DNA of 64,000 nucleotides from Opitutia bacterium Tous-C4FEB (GCA_002304445.1 NEVA01000005.1:124001-188000); one strand, 5' to 3'; positions 1-9,519 are shown, numbered from the stretch's first letter. The notes: a model not told the origin generated them from the letters alone. Numbers and translations: made by a program.

Positions 1-246
1 TTGGTCGAGCTCTTCGCCGGCACTCACCGCGCCGAGATCGAGCCCATGGCGAGTTGCCGACAACTTGAACGCACGAAAATATTGGGCCTTCCCGACTCGA
101 GGGTGATTCCGAAGGCCTCTGGCATTTTTTGGCAGAGGCCTTCCCGCGTGGGCTCAAACCTTACCCCGTTGCCGGCAAGCAAAACATTCCGATGATCTGC
201 ACACGTCTTTTTGCAGCAACGACCTGACTCCGCCCCATCCCGGTTC
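1..246. other. window-edge region without a supported gene
   Basis: No convincing gene is seen before the ComM/YifB start. Short open frames cross the region on both strands, but none carries a recognisable motif. The inverted GC-rich piece around 107-145 (GAAGGCCTC ... GAGGCCTTC) could form a hairpin and may be the terminator of a gene lying to the left of the window. Confidence 0.4.
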
Positions 247-1791
247 ATGCTCGCTACGATCTCATCCGCCGCCCTCCAAGGCATCGACGCGGAGCCCGTC
301 CACGTCGAGGTAAACGCAGGCGAGGTCGGCGAACCCCGCATCTATCTCGTCGGCTTGCCCGATGCGGCCGTCAAGGAGTCCGAAGACCGCGTCTTCTCCG
401 CGCTGGGCAACAGCGGCTTTCGCCCGCCGCGCACGCGCACCACGATCAATCTCGCCCCCGGCCACCTCCGCAAGGAAGGGCCGATTTACGATCTGCCCAT
501 TGCTCTGGGTATTCTCGTCGCGACCAAGCAGCTCATCGCGCCTGCGCTCGACGATTTTCTCATCGCCGGCGAACTCAGTCTCTCCGGCGCCACCCGCCCC
601 GTGCGCGGAGCTTTGGCCATGGCTCGCTTGGCCCGCTCCTTGGGTAAACGCGGCGTGCTCCTCCCCGCCCTCTCGGCCGAGGAGGCCTCGCTCGTCGAAG
701 GCGTCGCCGTCTATCGCGTCACCTCGCTCGACGAAGCGTTCCGTTTTCTCAGCGGTGAAAAACCTCTGACCCCGCTCGACCCGCTGCTCGCGCGCTCTCG
801 TCCCGCGAGCGCTCAAGTCACCGAGGGTCTTGGCGATTTTTCCGAGATCAAGGGCCAACACGCCCTTCGCCGTGCTGTCGAGGTTGCCGTCAGCGGCAGT
901 CACAATCTCCTGATTATCGGCCCGCCCGGCGCCGGCAAATCGATGGTCGCGAAACGGCTGCCGACGATCATGCCGCCGCCCACCCTCGACGAACACCTGG
1001 AGATTCTCAGCATCCATTCCGCCGCCGGCCGCACGATTTCAGGTGAGACCTCCTGGGGCACCCGGCCCTTTCGTTCGCCCCACCACACGGTCTCCGACAT
1101 CGCCCTGCTCGGCGGCGGCACCATTCCTGGGCCCGGTGAAATCTCCCTCGCGCACCACGGCGTGCTATTCCTCGACGAACTCCCCGAGTTCAAACGCTCC
1201 GCCCTCGAAGTCCTCCGCCAGCCTCTTGAAGATTGCAACGTCACCATCTCGCGCAGCGCGGGAAAAGTCACCCTACCCTGCGCTTTCATGCTGGTCGCGG
1301 CGATGAACCCCTGCCCCTGCGGCTACCTCGGCGACACGAAGCACGAATGCCGTTGCACGCCCTCGCAGGTCCAGCGTTACCGCGCCCGCATCAGCGGTCC
1401 TCTCCTTGACCGCATCGACCTTCACATCGAGGCCCCGGCCTTGGCTATCGGCGATCTTCGCTCGGAAAAGCCCGGCGAATCTTCGGCGGTGATTCGGGCG
1501 CGGGTTCACACCGCCCGCACGGTTCAACACAACCGTTTCTCCGGTTCCAAGACCACCGCCAACGCCCGCATGACGCACGCGCAGATCCGCAAAAACTGCG
1601 GGATCGATTCCACGCTCGGTGACCTGCTCCAGCAGGCGATGGAACAACTTTCCCTCTCCGCCCGCGCCTATGACCGCATTTTGAAGGTCGCCCGCACCAT
1701 CGCTGACCTCGCCGGCGCCGAACGCATCGAGTCCCCCCATTTGCTCGAGGCCATCCAATACCGCAGTCTCGACCGCGCGGTCTTCTACTGA
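247..1791 (+). CDS. comM: ComM/YifB family Mg chelatase-like AAA+ ATPase
   Basis: This is a 514-residue member of the YifB/ComM family, hexameric AAA+ helicase-like proteins that in naturally competent bacteria promote branch migration during integration of incoming DNA. The N-terminal ~180 residues are the Lon-protease-S5-like ChlI domain. Walker A (GPPGAGKS) is near residue 225, followed by a Walker B-type LFLDELPEF and the family's Cys-rich loop (NPCPCGY...CRC), then the C-terminal Mg-chelatase domain. I chose ATG 247 because homologues begin at [10 protein letters not shown]; the frame is open from 211 with a TTG. It stands alone, so its role in competence here is inferred from the family only. 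Confidence 0.93.
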   Translation: MLATISSAALQGIDAEPVHVEVNAGEVGEPRIYLVGLPDAAVKESEDRVFSALGNSGFRPPRTRTTINLAPGHLRKEGPIYDLPIALGILVATKQLIAPALDDFLIAGELSLSGATRPVRGALAMARLARSLGKRGVLLPALSAEEASLVEGVAVYRVTSLDEAFRFLSGEKPLTPLDPLLARSRPASAQVTEGLGDFSEIKGQHALRRAVEVAVSGSHNLLIIGPPGAGKSMVAKRLPTIMPPPTLDEHLEILSIHSAAGRTISGETSWGTRPFRSPHHTVSDIALLGGGTIPGPGEISLAHHGVLFLDELPEFKRSALEVLRQPLEDCNVTISRSAGKVTLPCAFMLVAAMNPCPCGYLGDTKHECRCTPSQVQRYRARISGPLLDRIDLHIEAPALAIGDLRSEKPGESSAVIRARVHTARTVQHNRFSGSKTTANARMTHAQIRKNCGIDSTLGDLLQQAMEQLSLSARAYDRILKVARTIADLAGAERIESPHLLEAIQYRSLDRAVFY

Positions 1792-1881
1792 CGCCGGATC
1801 GGGTCGGCCTTCTCGCCAGGAAGCCAAAAAACTCGCGCTTGACGCATCGCACAAAATCCAAAGCTTTTCGCCTCCTTCATC

Positions 1882-1956
1882 GCCCCCATCGTCTATCGGC
1901 TAGGACGGGTGGTTCTCATCCACCAAAGCGGAGTTCGACTCTCCGTGGGGGCACCA
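1882..1956 (+). tRNA. tRNA-Glu (CTC)
   Basis: A complete cloverleaf can be drawn. The acceptor stem GCCCCCA (1882-1888) pairs with TGGGGGC (1946-1952). The anticodon stem GGTGG/CCACC encloses loop TTCTCAT, giving anticodon CTC. The T-arm is GCGGAGTTCGACTCTCCGT-like, and CCA (1954-1956) is encoded. The tRNA is followed directly by a strong hairpin terminator. Confidence 0.95.
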
Positions 1957-1974
1957 ATTTAAGACCAAAAAAAA

Positions 1975-2001
1975 CCCGCGCCTTAGATGGCGCGGGTTTT
2001 T
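1975..2001. terminator. bidirectional intrinsic terminator between tRNA-Glu and ndk
   Basis: A perfect 8-bp stem CCCGCGCC/GGCGCGGG closes a 6-nt loop, followed by TTTTT on the plus strand and preceded by a run of eight A on the same strand. It can therefore stop the tRNA transcript rightwards and the converging ndk transcript leftwards. Confidence 0.9.
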
Positions 2002-2029
2002 GTTTTCAAAAAATCAGGCTAAGTCTCGC

Positions 2030-2446
2030 TCAGCCAAACAGCTCGTTCGCCTTGAAGAACCGCGCGAGTTCGATCGCTGCGTTCTCATCGGTGTCGGAGG
2101 CGTGGCAGACGTTCTTCATCATCTCGGTGCCAAAGTCGCCCCGGATCGTCCCTTTCGCCGCCTTGCGCGAATCGGTCGGCCCCAGCAAATCGCGCACTTT
2201 GGCGACGATACCCGGCCCTTTCAGCGCGAGCATGATCACCGGCTTCGAGCTCATGAAGGCCTCGATCTCGGGGTAAAACGGCTTGGTCGCGACATGTGCG
2301 TAATGCTCGCGCAACACCGCCGGGTCGAGGCGGGTCATCTTGCACCCGATGATCTCGAAGCCGGCGCGCTCAAAGCGGTCGACCACATTTCCGACATGCT
2401 TTTGGTCCATGCAGTCGGGCTTACAAATGACGAAGGTTTTATCCAT
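2030..2446 (-). CDS. ndk: nucleoside diphosphate kinase
   Basis: This 138-residue protein has the usual Ndk length and transfers the gamma phosphate between nucleoside triphosphates and diphosphates through a phospho-histidine. The N-terminus MDKTFVICKPD matches the family start. The active-site stretch is KNVCHASDTDENA with catalytic His115; most homologues read NVVHGSD here, so the Gly after the His is Ala. It lies alone on the minus strand and ends at the shared bidirectional terminator. Confidence 0.96.
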   Translation of the reverse strand: MDKTFVICKPDCMDQKHVGNVVDRFERAGFEIIGCKMTRLDPAVLREHYAHVATKPFYPEIEAFMSSKPVIMLALKGPGIVAKVRDLLGPTDSRKAAKGTIRGDFGTEMMKNVCHASDTDENAAIELARFFKANELFG

Positions 2447-2491
2447 AAACCTCCAACAAATCGCCGCCCCCTCCCGATGGGAAGCCTGTTT

Positions 2492-3742
2492 TTAGACCCG
2501 CCCTGACAGACGCCCCGTCTCGCGCAAAATCGCCTCCGCCACGTTCTCCCCGCTTTCCATGGCTCCTTGGATCGACGCCGAGTTCACAAAGTCCCCCACC
2601 ACCCACACCCCTGGCCTCACCGCCCCGGCCCCCAGCCGCGTCAACGGCCACCGCACTGGTAAAGCCCGTTTCACCTGATAACTGCGCAAATGCCTCCAGT
2701 CCTTCACCTCCGCTCCGAACCACACGGCTAATTCCCCGCTTATCTCCGCCACCAACGGCGCCTCGTCCATCGCCTGATCGCCCAACACCGAGACCGATAC
2801 CAGCGCCTCACCCTTGGGTGCGTAGCCCAGCGCCACCTCGCTCAGCACCGCGACGTTGTTCACCCTCCCCCGGCCCGTTCCATTCAGCATCAACGTCGGC
2901 TCACCCAGCGGACTTTTCTTCGCCGCAAAATACACCGCCGTCACCTCCCGCCACGTCGGCGCCTCAACCTCCGGTAGCAACTCCGCAGCGCCCGCTCCCT
3001 CCGTCGCAACCACGATCTGTCGACCTTCAATCCTCTCGCCGCTCACCAGCCGCAGCGCGCCCGTTTCCACCGCTGCCACCCGCGCGTTCAGTCGCACCGT
3101 GCCCGGGGCCAATCCTGCCGCCAGTTGCTCGGGGATCGCCTGCATGCCCAAGGCCGGCACCGCCGTATCGCCCTCGGCAAACATCCTGAAAACAAACTCC
3201 AACATCCGGCTCGAGGTCTCCAGTTTCGCATCCAAAAAAACGCCCCCGAGCCACGGCCGCATAAAGCGCTCGATCATCCGCTCACTAAAGCCGTGCGCCC
3301 GCAACGCGCTCAACGCCGTCGTCTCCGGCCGGGCGAATAGCTCGGCCATCGTCCCGCGCCGCGCCGCCGCCCGCAGTGTCGCGATTCTCAACTTGTCCCC
3401 CAGCGAACCCACCGGCGCCCGCAACGTATCCCACAGCGCCCCCGGCTCCCGCCATGGATCACTCACCCGGTGCATCCGACCCTCGCACCACACCCGCGCC
3501 CCCGCCGAAAATCTCTTCAACTCCAGGCGCTCGTAATCCAACCACCGCTTCGCCGCCGGATACGCCGTGAGCAGCACCTGAAACCCGCGGTCCAAACGAA
3601 ATCCCTCCACCTCGTCCGTGCGCACCCGGCCGCCCACGCCGTCGCTCGCTTCGAGCACCGTGCAGTCCACTCCGTCCGCCTGCAATCGCCGCGCGCAGGT
3701 CAGCCCCGCCAACCCACCACCCACGATTACTACGTCCTTCAT
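2492..3742 (-). CDS. FAD-dependent amine oxidase/desaturase-like protein
   Basis: A 416-residue flavoprotein with a dinucleotide-binding motif VIVGGGLAGLTCARRL at residues 5-20 and a following GGRVRT motif typical of the amine-oxidase/phytoene-desaturase/protoporphyrinogen-oxidase superfamily. A C-terminal second FAD contact (VWVVGDFVNSASIQGAMESG) is present. The exact substrate cannot be read from sequence; desaturation or oxidation of a lipid or pigment is possible. ATG 3742 overlaps the stop of the upstream gene by 4 bp (ATGA). It is the last gene of the photolyase operon. An open frame extends upstream but only within the previous gene. Confidence 0.85.
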   Translation of the reverse strand: MKDVVIVGGGLAGLTCARRLQADGVDCTVLEASDGVGGRVRTDEVEGFRLDRGFQVLLTAYPAAKRWLDYERLELKRFSAGARVWCEGRMHRVSDPWREPGALWDTLRAPVGSLGDKLRIATLRAAARRGTMAELFARPETTALSALRAHGFSERMIERFMRPWLGGVFLDAKLETSSRMLEFVFRMFAEGDTAVPALGMQAIPEQLAAGLAPGTVRLNARVAAVETGALRLVSGERIEGRQIVVATEGAGAAELLPEVEAPTWREVTAVYFAAKKSPLGEPTLMLNGTGRGRVNNVAVLSEVALGYAPKGEALVSVSVLGDQAMDEAPLVAEISGELAVWFGAEVKDWRHLRSYQVKRALPVRWPLTRLGAGAVRPGVWVVGDFVNSASIQGAMESGENVAEAILRETGRLSGRV

Positions 3743-4689
3743 GTCCTCGCCTGCACCGCCATTCGCTCCGCCATGGCCCAGCCGGAAAGCGCCGCGCCCT
3801 CCACCCGCGGCCCGCCAAAGGCGTCGCCCGCCAAGCCCAGCCCCAAGTCGGGCAACCACACGCAGGGCTGAGCGAACGTCGCCGCCGGCTCGCTAAATTT
3901 CCAGCGCTGCAGCGCCACGTTCACGACCGGCGGCCCGAGCTGGTCCGCGATTCCCGGCACCACTAGCTCCGCCAGTTCCGCCTCCGTCTTCGCGTAGTGC
4001 TCGGCGGCAAAGGCCGAACTCAGATGCACGGTCACCGCCGCGTGGCCCTCCGGCGAGATTCCCTTTTTCGAATTGTCCGCCATCCACCGCACCGGTCCAT
4101 CGGCGAACGCGATGCCTTCGGCCGGCATCGCACTCGGTCCGGCCAGCGTAAGCAACAACGCCAAACAGGGATGATACGTCAGCGCCGCCAACTCCGCCGC
4201 CAGCAGCCGCGGCAATTCCACACCTCCCGCCTTCAGCAACGCCAGCGATTGCGGCAACGGCGCCGCCAACACCAGCCGCCCTACCCGCCAAGCCGGCCGA
4301 TTCTCGATCGTCAGCTCCCACACGCCGAATTCGCGCTGCACGTTTACCAACTTGGACTCGCGTTGGATCTCCAAACCTTCGGCCAGAAATTTCCCGAGCG
4401 CGTTCATGCTCGGTTTTGCCATCCACCGGTGCGCCGAAGCCCCCGGCCACGGCGCAACAACCCCGGCCGCCGCCCACTCTGTCACCTGAGCCGCGAACCG
4501 CTCCGACTTCGCCGTGAAATACTGCGCACCCGTGTCGAAGACCGCTTCGCCCACCCGCTTCGTCGCCATCCGCCCGCCCAAGCCGCGGCTCTTCTCAAAG
4601 ACAACCACTTCGGCGCCTCGCGCCTTCAGTTCACGCGCCAGCAACAAACCGGCAATTCCCGCTCCCACCACCGCGATCGTTTCGTTCAT
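3739..4689 (-). CDS. renalase-like NAD/FAD-dependent oxidoreductase (COG3380 type)
   Basis: A 316-residue flavoprotein. It carries GAGIAG at residues 9-14, the GGRMATKR motif, and the stretch FDTGAQYFTAKSERF that marks the COG3380/renalase-like group. The C-terminal FAD-contact segment (LGLAGDAFGGPRVEGAALSG) is present. The reaction is unknown; family members oxidise small reduced nicotinamide or amine compounds. ATG 4689 is preferred because the GAGIAG fold starts directly after it and because it follows the previous stop (4701) by 11 bp. It is co-transcribed with the photolyase genes. Confidence 0.83.
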   Translation of the reverse strand: MNETIAVVGAGIAGLLLARELKARGAEVVVFEKSRGLGGRMATKRVGEAVFDTGAQYFTAKSERFAAQVTEWAAAGVVAPWPGASAHRWMAKPSMNALGKFLAEGLEIQRESKLVNVQREFGVWELTIENRPAWRVGRLVLAAPLPQSLALLKAGGVELPRLLAAELAALTYHPCLALLLTLAGPSAMPAEGIAFADGPVRWMADNSKKGISPEGHAAVTVHLSSAFAAEHYAKTEAELAELVVPGIADQLGPPVVNVALQRWKFSEPAATFAQPCVWLPDLGLGLAGDAFGGPRVEGAALSGWAMAERMAVQART

Positions 4690-4700
4690 AAATTGAACCC

Positions 4701-6080
4701 TCAGCCTTTCCGACCAAGCACATGGCGCAATGCTGATTCCAACCCCGCGTGCCGCCACGTGAACCCGGCCTGCGCCGCCCGCACCGGCACCGCCCGCGTG
4801 CTGGCCAGCAAGGTTTCCTCGGCCATCTCGCCAAAAATCAATTTCAACGCCGCCGCCGGCACCGGCAAAATCGCCGGCCGCCGCAACACCCGCCCCAACG
4901 TCGCCGTGAACTCAGCGTTGGTCACCGGCTCGGGCGCCACCGCGTTAAACGCACCTCGCCACGTCGGATCGAGCACCGCCCGCAAGTAAAGCGCACAAAG
5001 ATCATCCGGCGTGATCCAGCTCATCCACTGCCGCCCCGTCGCCAGCCGCCCACCCGCTCCGACCAAAAACGCCGGCAACATCTTCGCGAGCGCGCCGCCG
5101 GCCGGAGACAACACGACGCCTGTACGCAGCGCCACCGTCCTCACGCCCAACGACTCGATCGCGGCCAGTTCCCCTTCCCATGCCGCACACACCTCCGCCA
5201 AAAATCCCCCACCCAACCCCGCGTCTTCACCCAAAACCGAGTCACCTTGGCTCCCGTAAAAACCCACCGCCGCCGCGCTCACGAGCACTTCCGGCCGCTC
5301 GCCTGTCGGCCGCGCCGCAATGGCCTTCGCCAATGTCCGCGCGCCATCGACGCGGCTCGAGCGGATGGCCGCCTTGCGCACCGTCGTCCAACGCCCGCCC
5401 GCCACGTTCTCCCCTCCCAGCAGAATCACCGCGTCGACTCCCGCCAGCGCACGCCCGTCGATCGTCCCCGCCGACGGATCCCATTGAAATTCGCTTTCGC
5501 CCCGCGCCGGCCGTCGCACCAGCGATCGCACCGTGCAACCCTGCGTCTCCAAAAATCCTTGCAACGCCCGCCCGACCAAACCCGAACCACCCGACACCAG
5601 CACACACTTCGCCGGCCCGCTCGCACCCATCTCCAAATCCGCCTTCGTCACCGCATGCCGATACTCAAACATGCGGTTCAACTGCGCCCGCGTAAACGCC
5701 GCCCCGCCCAGACGGCCAAGCCAGCCCAGCGGGAGCCGATAATGGATCTCGTCCGTGAGCACACACGCGTGCTCTCCCTCCGGATCGATGCGATGCAGGT
5801 GTTCCCACTTCGCAAACGGTCCGCTCAACAGCACATCCCTAAACTGCCGGCCCTCGATGTAGTCCCGGTGCTCGATTTCCCACTTAAGCCAAATCGGTCC
5901 GGCCTTCGTCCGCAGCGAAACCCGCGCGCCGTCCCTGATCCCGCCTACGTGCCGCGTGAGCTCCACACGCTCCCAAGGCGGACACAATCGCGCAAACGCT
6001 CCGGGCCGCTCATGCCAGGCAAACACCTCCGCCGCAGGCCGCGCGATTCTCACCGAGCGCTTGAAAATTTCATCAGCCAC
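4701..6080 (-). CDS. TIGR01777 family epimerase with N-terminal SRPBCC domain
   Basis: A 459-residue fusion protein. Residues 1-150 form a START/SRPBCC-type ligand-binding domain. Residues ~158-459 are a short-chain-dehydrogenase-like epimerase with NAD-binding motif VSGGSGLVG (162-170) and the TIGR01777 hallmark of a Trp-rich central region (RQWMSWITPDDLC). The family includes YfcH; its substrate is unknown. The start is GTG 6080, overlapping the end of the DUF2256 gene by 8 bp, which indicates translational coupling. Its place between photolyases and flavoprotein oxidases is a recurrent arrangement in bacterial light-responsive operons. Confidence 0.87.
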   Translation of the reverse strand: MADEIFKRSVRIARPAAEVFAWHERPGAFARLCPPWERVELTRHVGGIRDGARVSLRTKAGPIWLKWEIEHRDYIEGRQFRDVLLSGPFAKWEHLHRIDPEGEHACVLTDEIHYRLPLGWLGRLGGAAFTRAQLNRMFEYRHAVTKADLEMGASGPAKCVLVSGGSGLVGRALQGFLETQGCTVRSLVRRPARGESEFQWDPSAGTIDGRALAGVDAVILLGGENVAGGRWTTVRKAAIRSSRVDGARTLAKAIAARPTGERPEVLVSAAAVGFYGSQGDSVLGEDAGLGGGFLAEVCAAWEGELAAIESLGVRTVALRTGVVLSPAGGALAKMLPAFLVGAGGRLATGRQWMSWITPDDLCALYLRAVLDPTWRGAFNAVAPEPVTNAEFTATLGRVLRRPAILPVPAAALKLIFGEMAEETLLASTRAVPVRAAQAGFTWRHAGLESALRHVLGRKG

Positions 6081-6231
6081 GGGCGCCTCCGTTCTTCCTC
6101 ATCCGACACGCATCCGAGCAAAACTTCACTTCGTCCCACACTTTCTCCCACTTCTTCCGCCACGCAAACGGCCTTCCACACACCACGCAGGGCTTCGTCG
6201 GCAGATCGGATTTTTTGCGCATTTTCGGCAT
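6073..6231 (-). CDS. small DUF2256 Cys4 zinc-ribbon-like protein
   Basis: This 52-residue basic protein begins MPKMRKKSDLPTKPC and contains a C-x2-C ... C-x3-C pattern (Cys15, Cys18, Cys38, Cys42) around an aromatic core (RPFAWRKKWEKVWDEVKFC). That is the DUF2256/COG4338 signature. Family members are repeatedly found beside photolyase/cryptochrome genes and their function is unknown; metal binding is inferred from the cysteines. It begins 17 bp after the FeS photolyase stop and overlaps the next gene by 8 bp. Confidence 0.88.
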   Translation of the reverse strand: MPKMRKKSDLPTKPCVVCGRPFAWRKKWEKVWDEVKFCSDACRMRKNGGARG

Positions 6232-6248
6232 AGAGAAAACGTTCTGAC

Positions 6249-7832
6249 CTAAAGTCCCAAAAGTCCACCTGCCACCTTGGGCGCGCCGCCGTTACTTTGG
6301 ATTTCCTGCGCCCGCGCGCGGATCGCCGCCCGCTCGCTTTCACCGAGTCGCGCGATGTTTTTCACCTGCAATGCCATCCGCTGGTTCTTGGCTAGCAACG
6401 GCTCATGCCGCAGCAGAAAATCCCAATACAGCGTCGTGAACGGGCAAGCCTCTTCCCCCACCGACTTCGCCGGATCGAATCGGCAGCCCGCGCAATAATT
6501 GCTCATCCGATCGATGTACTTGCCCGTCGCGGCGTAAGGCTTGGAAGCCATGATGCCCCCGTCTCCATACTGCGACATCCCGAGCACATTCGGCAGCTCC
6601 ACCCACTCCACCGCGTCCACGTAAACCGCCAAATACCACCCGTGGACTTTCTGCGGCTCCACTCCGAGCAGCAGCGCATACAGCCCGGTCACCATCAGCC
6701 GCTGGATGTGATGAGCGTAGCCGTGTTCCAGCGTCTGCCCGATGCTCTGCTTTAGACAGTTCATCTCGCACTTCCCCGTCCAATAAAAGTCCGGCAATTT
6801 CTCCTTCGCGCCCAACGCGTTGAGCCCCGCGTAGGCTGGCATCTTCAACCAGTAAATCCCCCGCACATATTCCCGCCACCCGAGGATCTGCCGGATGAAG
6901 CCCTCGGCGCTCGCAAGATGGACATGTCCTTCCCGAAACGCCCGCTCCGCCGCCGCCACGACTTCGCGCGGGTTGAGTAATTTCAGGTTCAACGCCGCCG
7001 AAATCCGCGAGTGAAACAGCCACGGCTCCTCCGTCCACATTGCGTCCTGAAACTGCCCGAAATTCGGCAACCGATGTTCGATAAAGTCAGCCAAGGTCGC
7101 CCGCGCCGCCTCCGGTGTCACCGGCCAAGCGAAATCCTTCAGCTCGCCCGGGTGACTCGCGAACCGTTTCTCCACCATCGCCAAAACCTCTCGCGTCGTC
7201 GCGTCGGGTTGGCTCAACCACGGCGCCTTCAGTTTTTCCGCGGCGGGACCGCCTTTCTTAAACGCTCCGCGATTGTCGTGATCGTAGTTCCATTCCCCGC
7301 CCTCCGGCTCTCCTTTCTTGTCGAGCAACACGCGATGCTTCCGCCTTACTTCCCGGTAAAAAAACTCCATTCGCAGCATTTTCCGGCCTTCCGCATGGGC
7401 CGCAAAATCCGCCCGCGTTTGGAAAAAGTGCCGGTCATCCCGCACCTCGAGCGGCCGCTTCACCATCTTCGCCAGCGCCGTCATCGCCTCCTGCACCCGC
7501 CACTCGCCCGCCTCAGTCATGATGAGCCGCTCGGGCTTCAACTCCGCCACCGCGCGCGCCAACTCCCCCGCCAGCGTCTGCGTGTTTCCGGCGTCATCCA
7601 GTTCCACATAGTTTACCTGCCGCCCGAGCTTTTTTTGCGCATCCCGAAAGTGCCGCATCGCCGCCAAAAACACCGCGATTCTCGGTTTGCTCGTCCACAC
7701 ATGCTCCGACTCTTCCGCGACCTCCGCCATCCACACCGCATCCTGTTTCGCATCGAAGCCGTCGAGCGCCGATGCCTCCGCGTCCAACTGGTCGCCCAGC
7801 ACCACCACTAGATTCCGCACCGATTTGATCAT
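6249..7832 (-). CDS. FeS bacterial cryptochrome/(6-4) photolyase (PhrB/CryB type)
   Basis: A 527-residue deoxyribodipyrimidine photolyase-related protein. The N-terminal Rossmann antenna domain begins LVVVLGDQL, and the C-terminal half is the FAD-binding helical domain. Four cysteines suited to a [4Fe-4S] cluster are at 359, 447, 450 and 463; the spacings 88-3-13 equal those of Agrobacterium PhrB as known from the literature. His374-His375 lie in the YAHHIQRLM segment near the lesion site of the family. It probably repairs (6-4) photoproducts with blue light, although a photoreceptor role is also possible. It follows the class I photolyase by 12 bp in the same operon. Confidence 0.93.
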   Translation of the reverse strand: MIKSVRNLVVVLGDQLDAEASALDGFDAKQDAVWMAEVAEESEHVWTSKPRIAVFLAAMRHFRDAQKKLGRQVNYVELDDAGNTQTLAGELARAVAELKPERLIMTEAGEWRVQEAMTALAKMVKRPLEVRDDRHFFQTRADFAAHAEGRKMLRMEFFYREVRRKHRVLLDKKGEPEGGEWNYDHDNRGAFKKGGPAAEKLKAPWLSQPDATTREVLAMVEKRFASHPGELKDFAWPVTPEAARATLADFIEHRLPNFGQFQDAMWTEEPWLFHSRISAALNLKLLNPREVVAAAERAFREGHVHLASAEGFIRQILGWREYVRGIYWLKMPAYAGLNALGAKEKLPDFYWTGKCEMNCLKQSIGQTLEHGYAHHIQRLMVTGLYALLLGVEPQKVHGWYLAVYVDAVEWVELPNVLGMSQYGDGGIMASKPYAATGKYIDRMSNYCAGCRFDPAKSVGEEACPFTTLYWDFLLRHEPLLAKNQRMALQVKNIARLGESERAAIRARAQEIQSNGGAPKVAGGLLGL

Positions 7833-7844
7833 AAAACTACCTGG

Positions 7845-9317
7845 TCAGTCAGCGACCACAGCCTCCGGCCCACGCAGCGCCTTAAACGCCGCCAACGCTT
7901 CATCGCGCGCTTTGGCGTGGTTCACCATCGGCCCCGGATAGTTCTTCCCGAGCTCCACTCCCGCCCGCGCCAGTACCGCTGCCGGCGCCTCCCAAGGCGC
8001 GTGAATGTGCTCTGCCGGCAGCTTAGCCAACTCGGGCACCCACCGCCGCACATAGTCGCCATCGGCATCAAAACGCGTCCCTTGCAGCACCGGCGCAAAC
8101 ACGCGGAAATACGGTGCGGCATCCGCCCCGCACCCCGCACTCCACTGCCAGCCGAGCGTGTTGCTCGCGAGATCCGCATCGACCAGCGTGTCCCAAAACC
8201 ACGCCGCGCCGTGCGTCCAATTGAGTCGCAGGTGTTTCACCAAAAACGACGCCACCACCATGCGCACGCGGTTGTGCATCCAGCCCGTCGCGTAGAGCTG
8301 CCGCATCCCCGCGTCGACGATCGGATAGCCCGTCCGGCCGCGTTGCCATGCCCGCAATTTTTTCCCGTCCGCGTCCTCAGCCCAGCGGAATTTTTCAAAG
8401 TCTGCCCGCAGCGGCCGCTCCGGCGTGTGCGGAAAATGAAACAACAGGTGATGCGCAAACTCCCGCCACCCGATCTCGCTCAGAAAAACCCGCGCCCCGT
8501 TGCTCGACGGAAACACCCCGGACGCCTTCGACTCCGCCGCCACCGCCGCCCACACTTGCCGCGGCCCGATTTCCCCGAAATGCAGCCACGGCGAGAGCAT
8601 CGAAGTGCCATCGCGGTCCGGTAAATTTCGCGCGTCCGCATAGCTGTCCATCGCGCGCGCGACAAAGGTCCTCAACCGCGCCGCCGCGCCCGCCTCACCC
8701 GGCTGCCACGTCGCGGCAAGCCCCGAGTCCCACTTGATTTTCGGCCGCAGCTCCAGCTCCGCGAGCTCCAGCGATTTCGGCCACGTTGCCGGCGTAGCGA
8801 TCGTCGTTTCGGTGAACTTCACCGCCGGCGGCACCGGCAACGTCAGGCAGTGTTTCCAATACGGCGTAAACACCTGAAATGGTTTGCCCTGCTTGTTCTG
8901 AATCAGGTGCGGTTCAAACAGCACCGCGCCACAGAAACTCTTCGCCTCGACCCCGCCCGCCAACAGCTCGGCTTTGATCGACGCATCCCGCGCGATCACC
9001 GCCGGTTCATATCGGCGATTCCAGAACACCGCGCCCGCACCGGTCACCTTCACCAATGACCGCACCACTTCCACCGCGCTGCCGCGGGCGATCACCAGCC
9101 GCGATCCGCGCTCGCGCAAACTCGCGTCGAGCGCCGCGAGCGCGTGATGCAGCCACCACCGCCCCGCTCCGCCCATCGGCCAATTTCCCTCGGCCGCATC
9201 GTCCAAAACATACACCGGCACGACGGGACCGCCTCGCCCCACTGCCGCCGCGAGCGCCGGATTATCCTTCAACCGCAGATCCTGCCGAAACCAAATGAGA
9301 GTGGGAGTGACCGACAT
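7845..9317 (-). CDS. phrB: class I deoxyribodipyrimidine photolyase
   Basis: A 490-residue DNA photolyase that reverses cyclobutane pyrimidine dimers using light and FADH-. The N-terminal antenna-binding domain starts PTLIWFRQDLRLKDNPAL. The C-terminal FAD domain contains WREFAHHLL, GYPIVDAGMRQL, MHNRVRM and DTLVDADLASNTLGWQW, all hallmark stretches of class I CPD photolyases and related cryptochromes. ATG 9317 is chosen because the family begins a few residues before WFRQDLR; the frame stays open upstream to 9401. It is the first gene of the minus-strand operon running to 2492, so the operon promoter should lie in 9318-9500. Confidence 0.93.
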   Translation of the reverse strand: MSVTPTLIWFRQDLRLKDNPALAAAVGRGGPVVPVYVLDDAAEGNWPMGGAGRWWLHHALAALDASLRERGSRLVIARGSAVEVVRSLVKVTGAGAVFWNRRYEPAVIARDASIKAELLAGGVEAKSFCGAVLFEPHLIQNKQGKPFQVFTPYWKHCLTLPVPPAVKFTETTIATPATWPKSLELAELELRPKIKWDSGLAATWQPGEAGAAARLRTFVARAMDSYADARNLPDRDGTSMLSPWLHFGEIGPRQVWAAVAAESKASGVFPSSNGARVFLSEIGWREFAHHLLFHFPHTPERPLRADFEKFRWAEDADGKKLRAWQRGRTGYPIVDAGMRQLYATGWMHNRVRMVVASFLVKHLRLNWTHGAAWFWDTLVDADLASNTLGWQWSAGCGADAAPYFRVFAPVLQGTRFDADGDYVRRWVPELAKLPAEHIHAPWEAPAAVLARAGVELGKNYPGPMVNHAKARDEALAAFKALRGPEAVVAD

Positions 9318-9519
9318 GTGCCCGAAGAAGCCGCACCCCCGCCGCAAAGCAAGCCGCCCGGGAGCAAATTTCAGCGCAACCGCGCCAAACGCCTTCCCCA
9401 AGTCGGTAGCGGACTCCGACCCGCTCGCATCTTCATCGGACCGACAACACTCCTGTCGCCGCTACGCCTCAACCTCCACCTAGCCGCAATGACCGCCACT
9501 TACCCACATCGTCTAGCCC

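Noticed and set aside
1-195. 64-codon frame at the window edge
   Set aside because: No motif, TTG start, and it crosses a GC-rich inverted repeat that is more likely a terminator.
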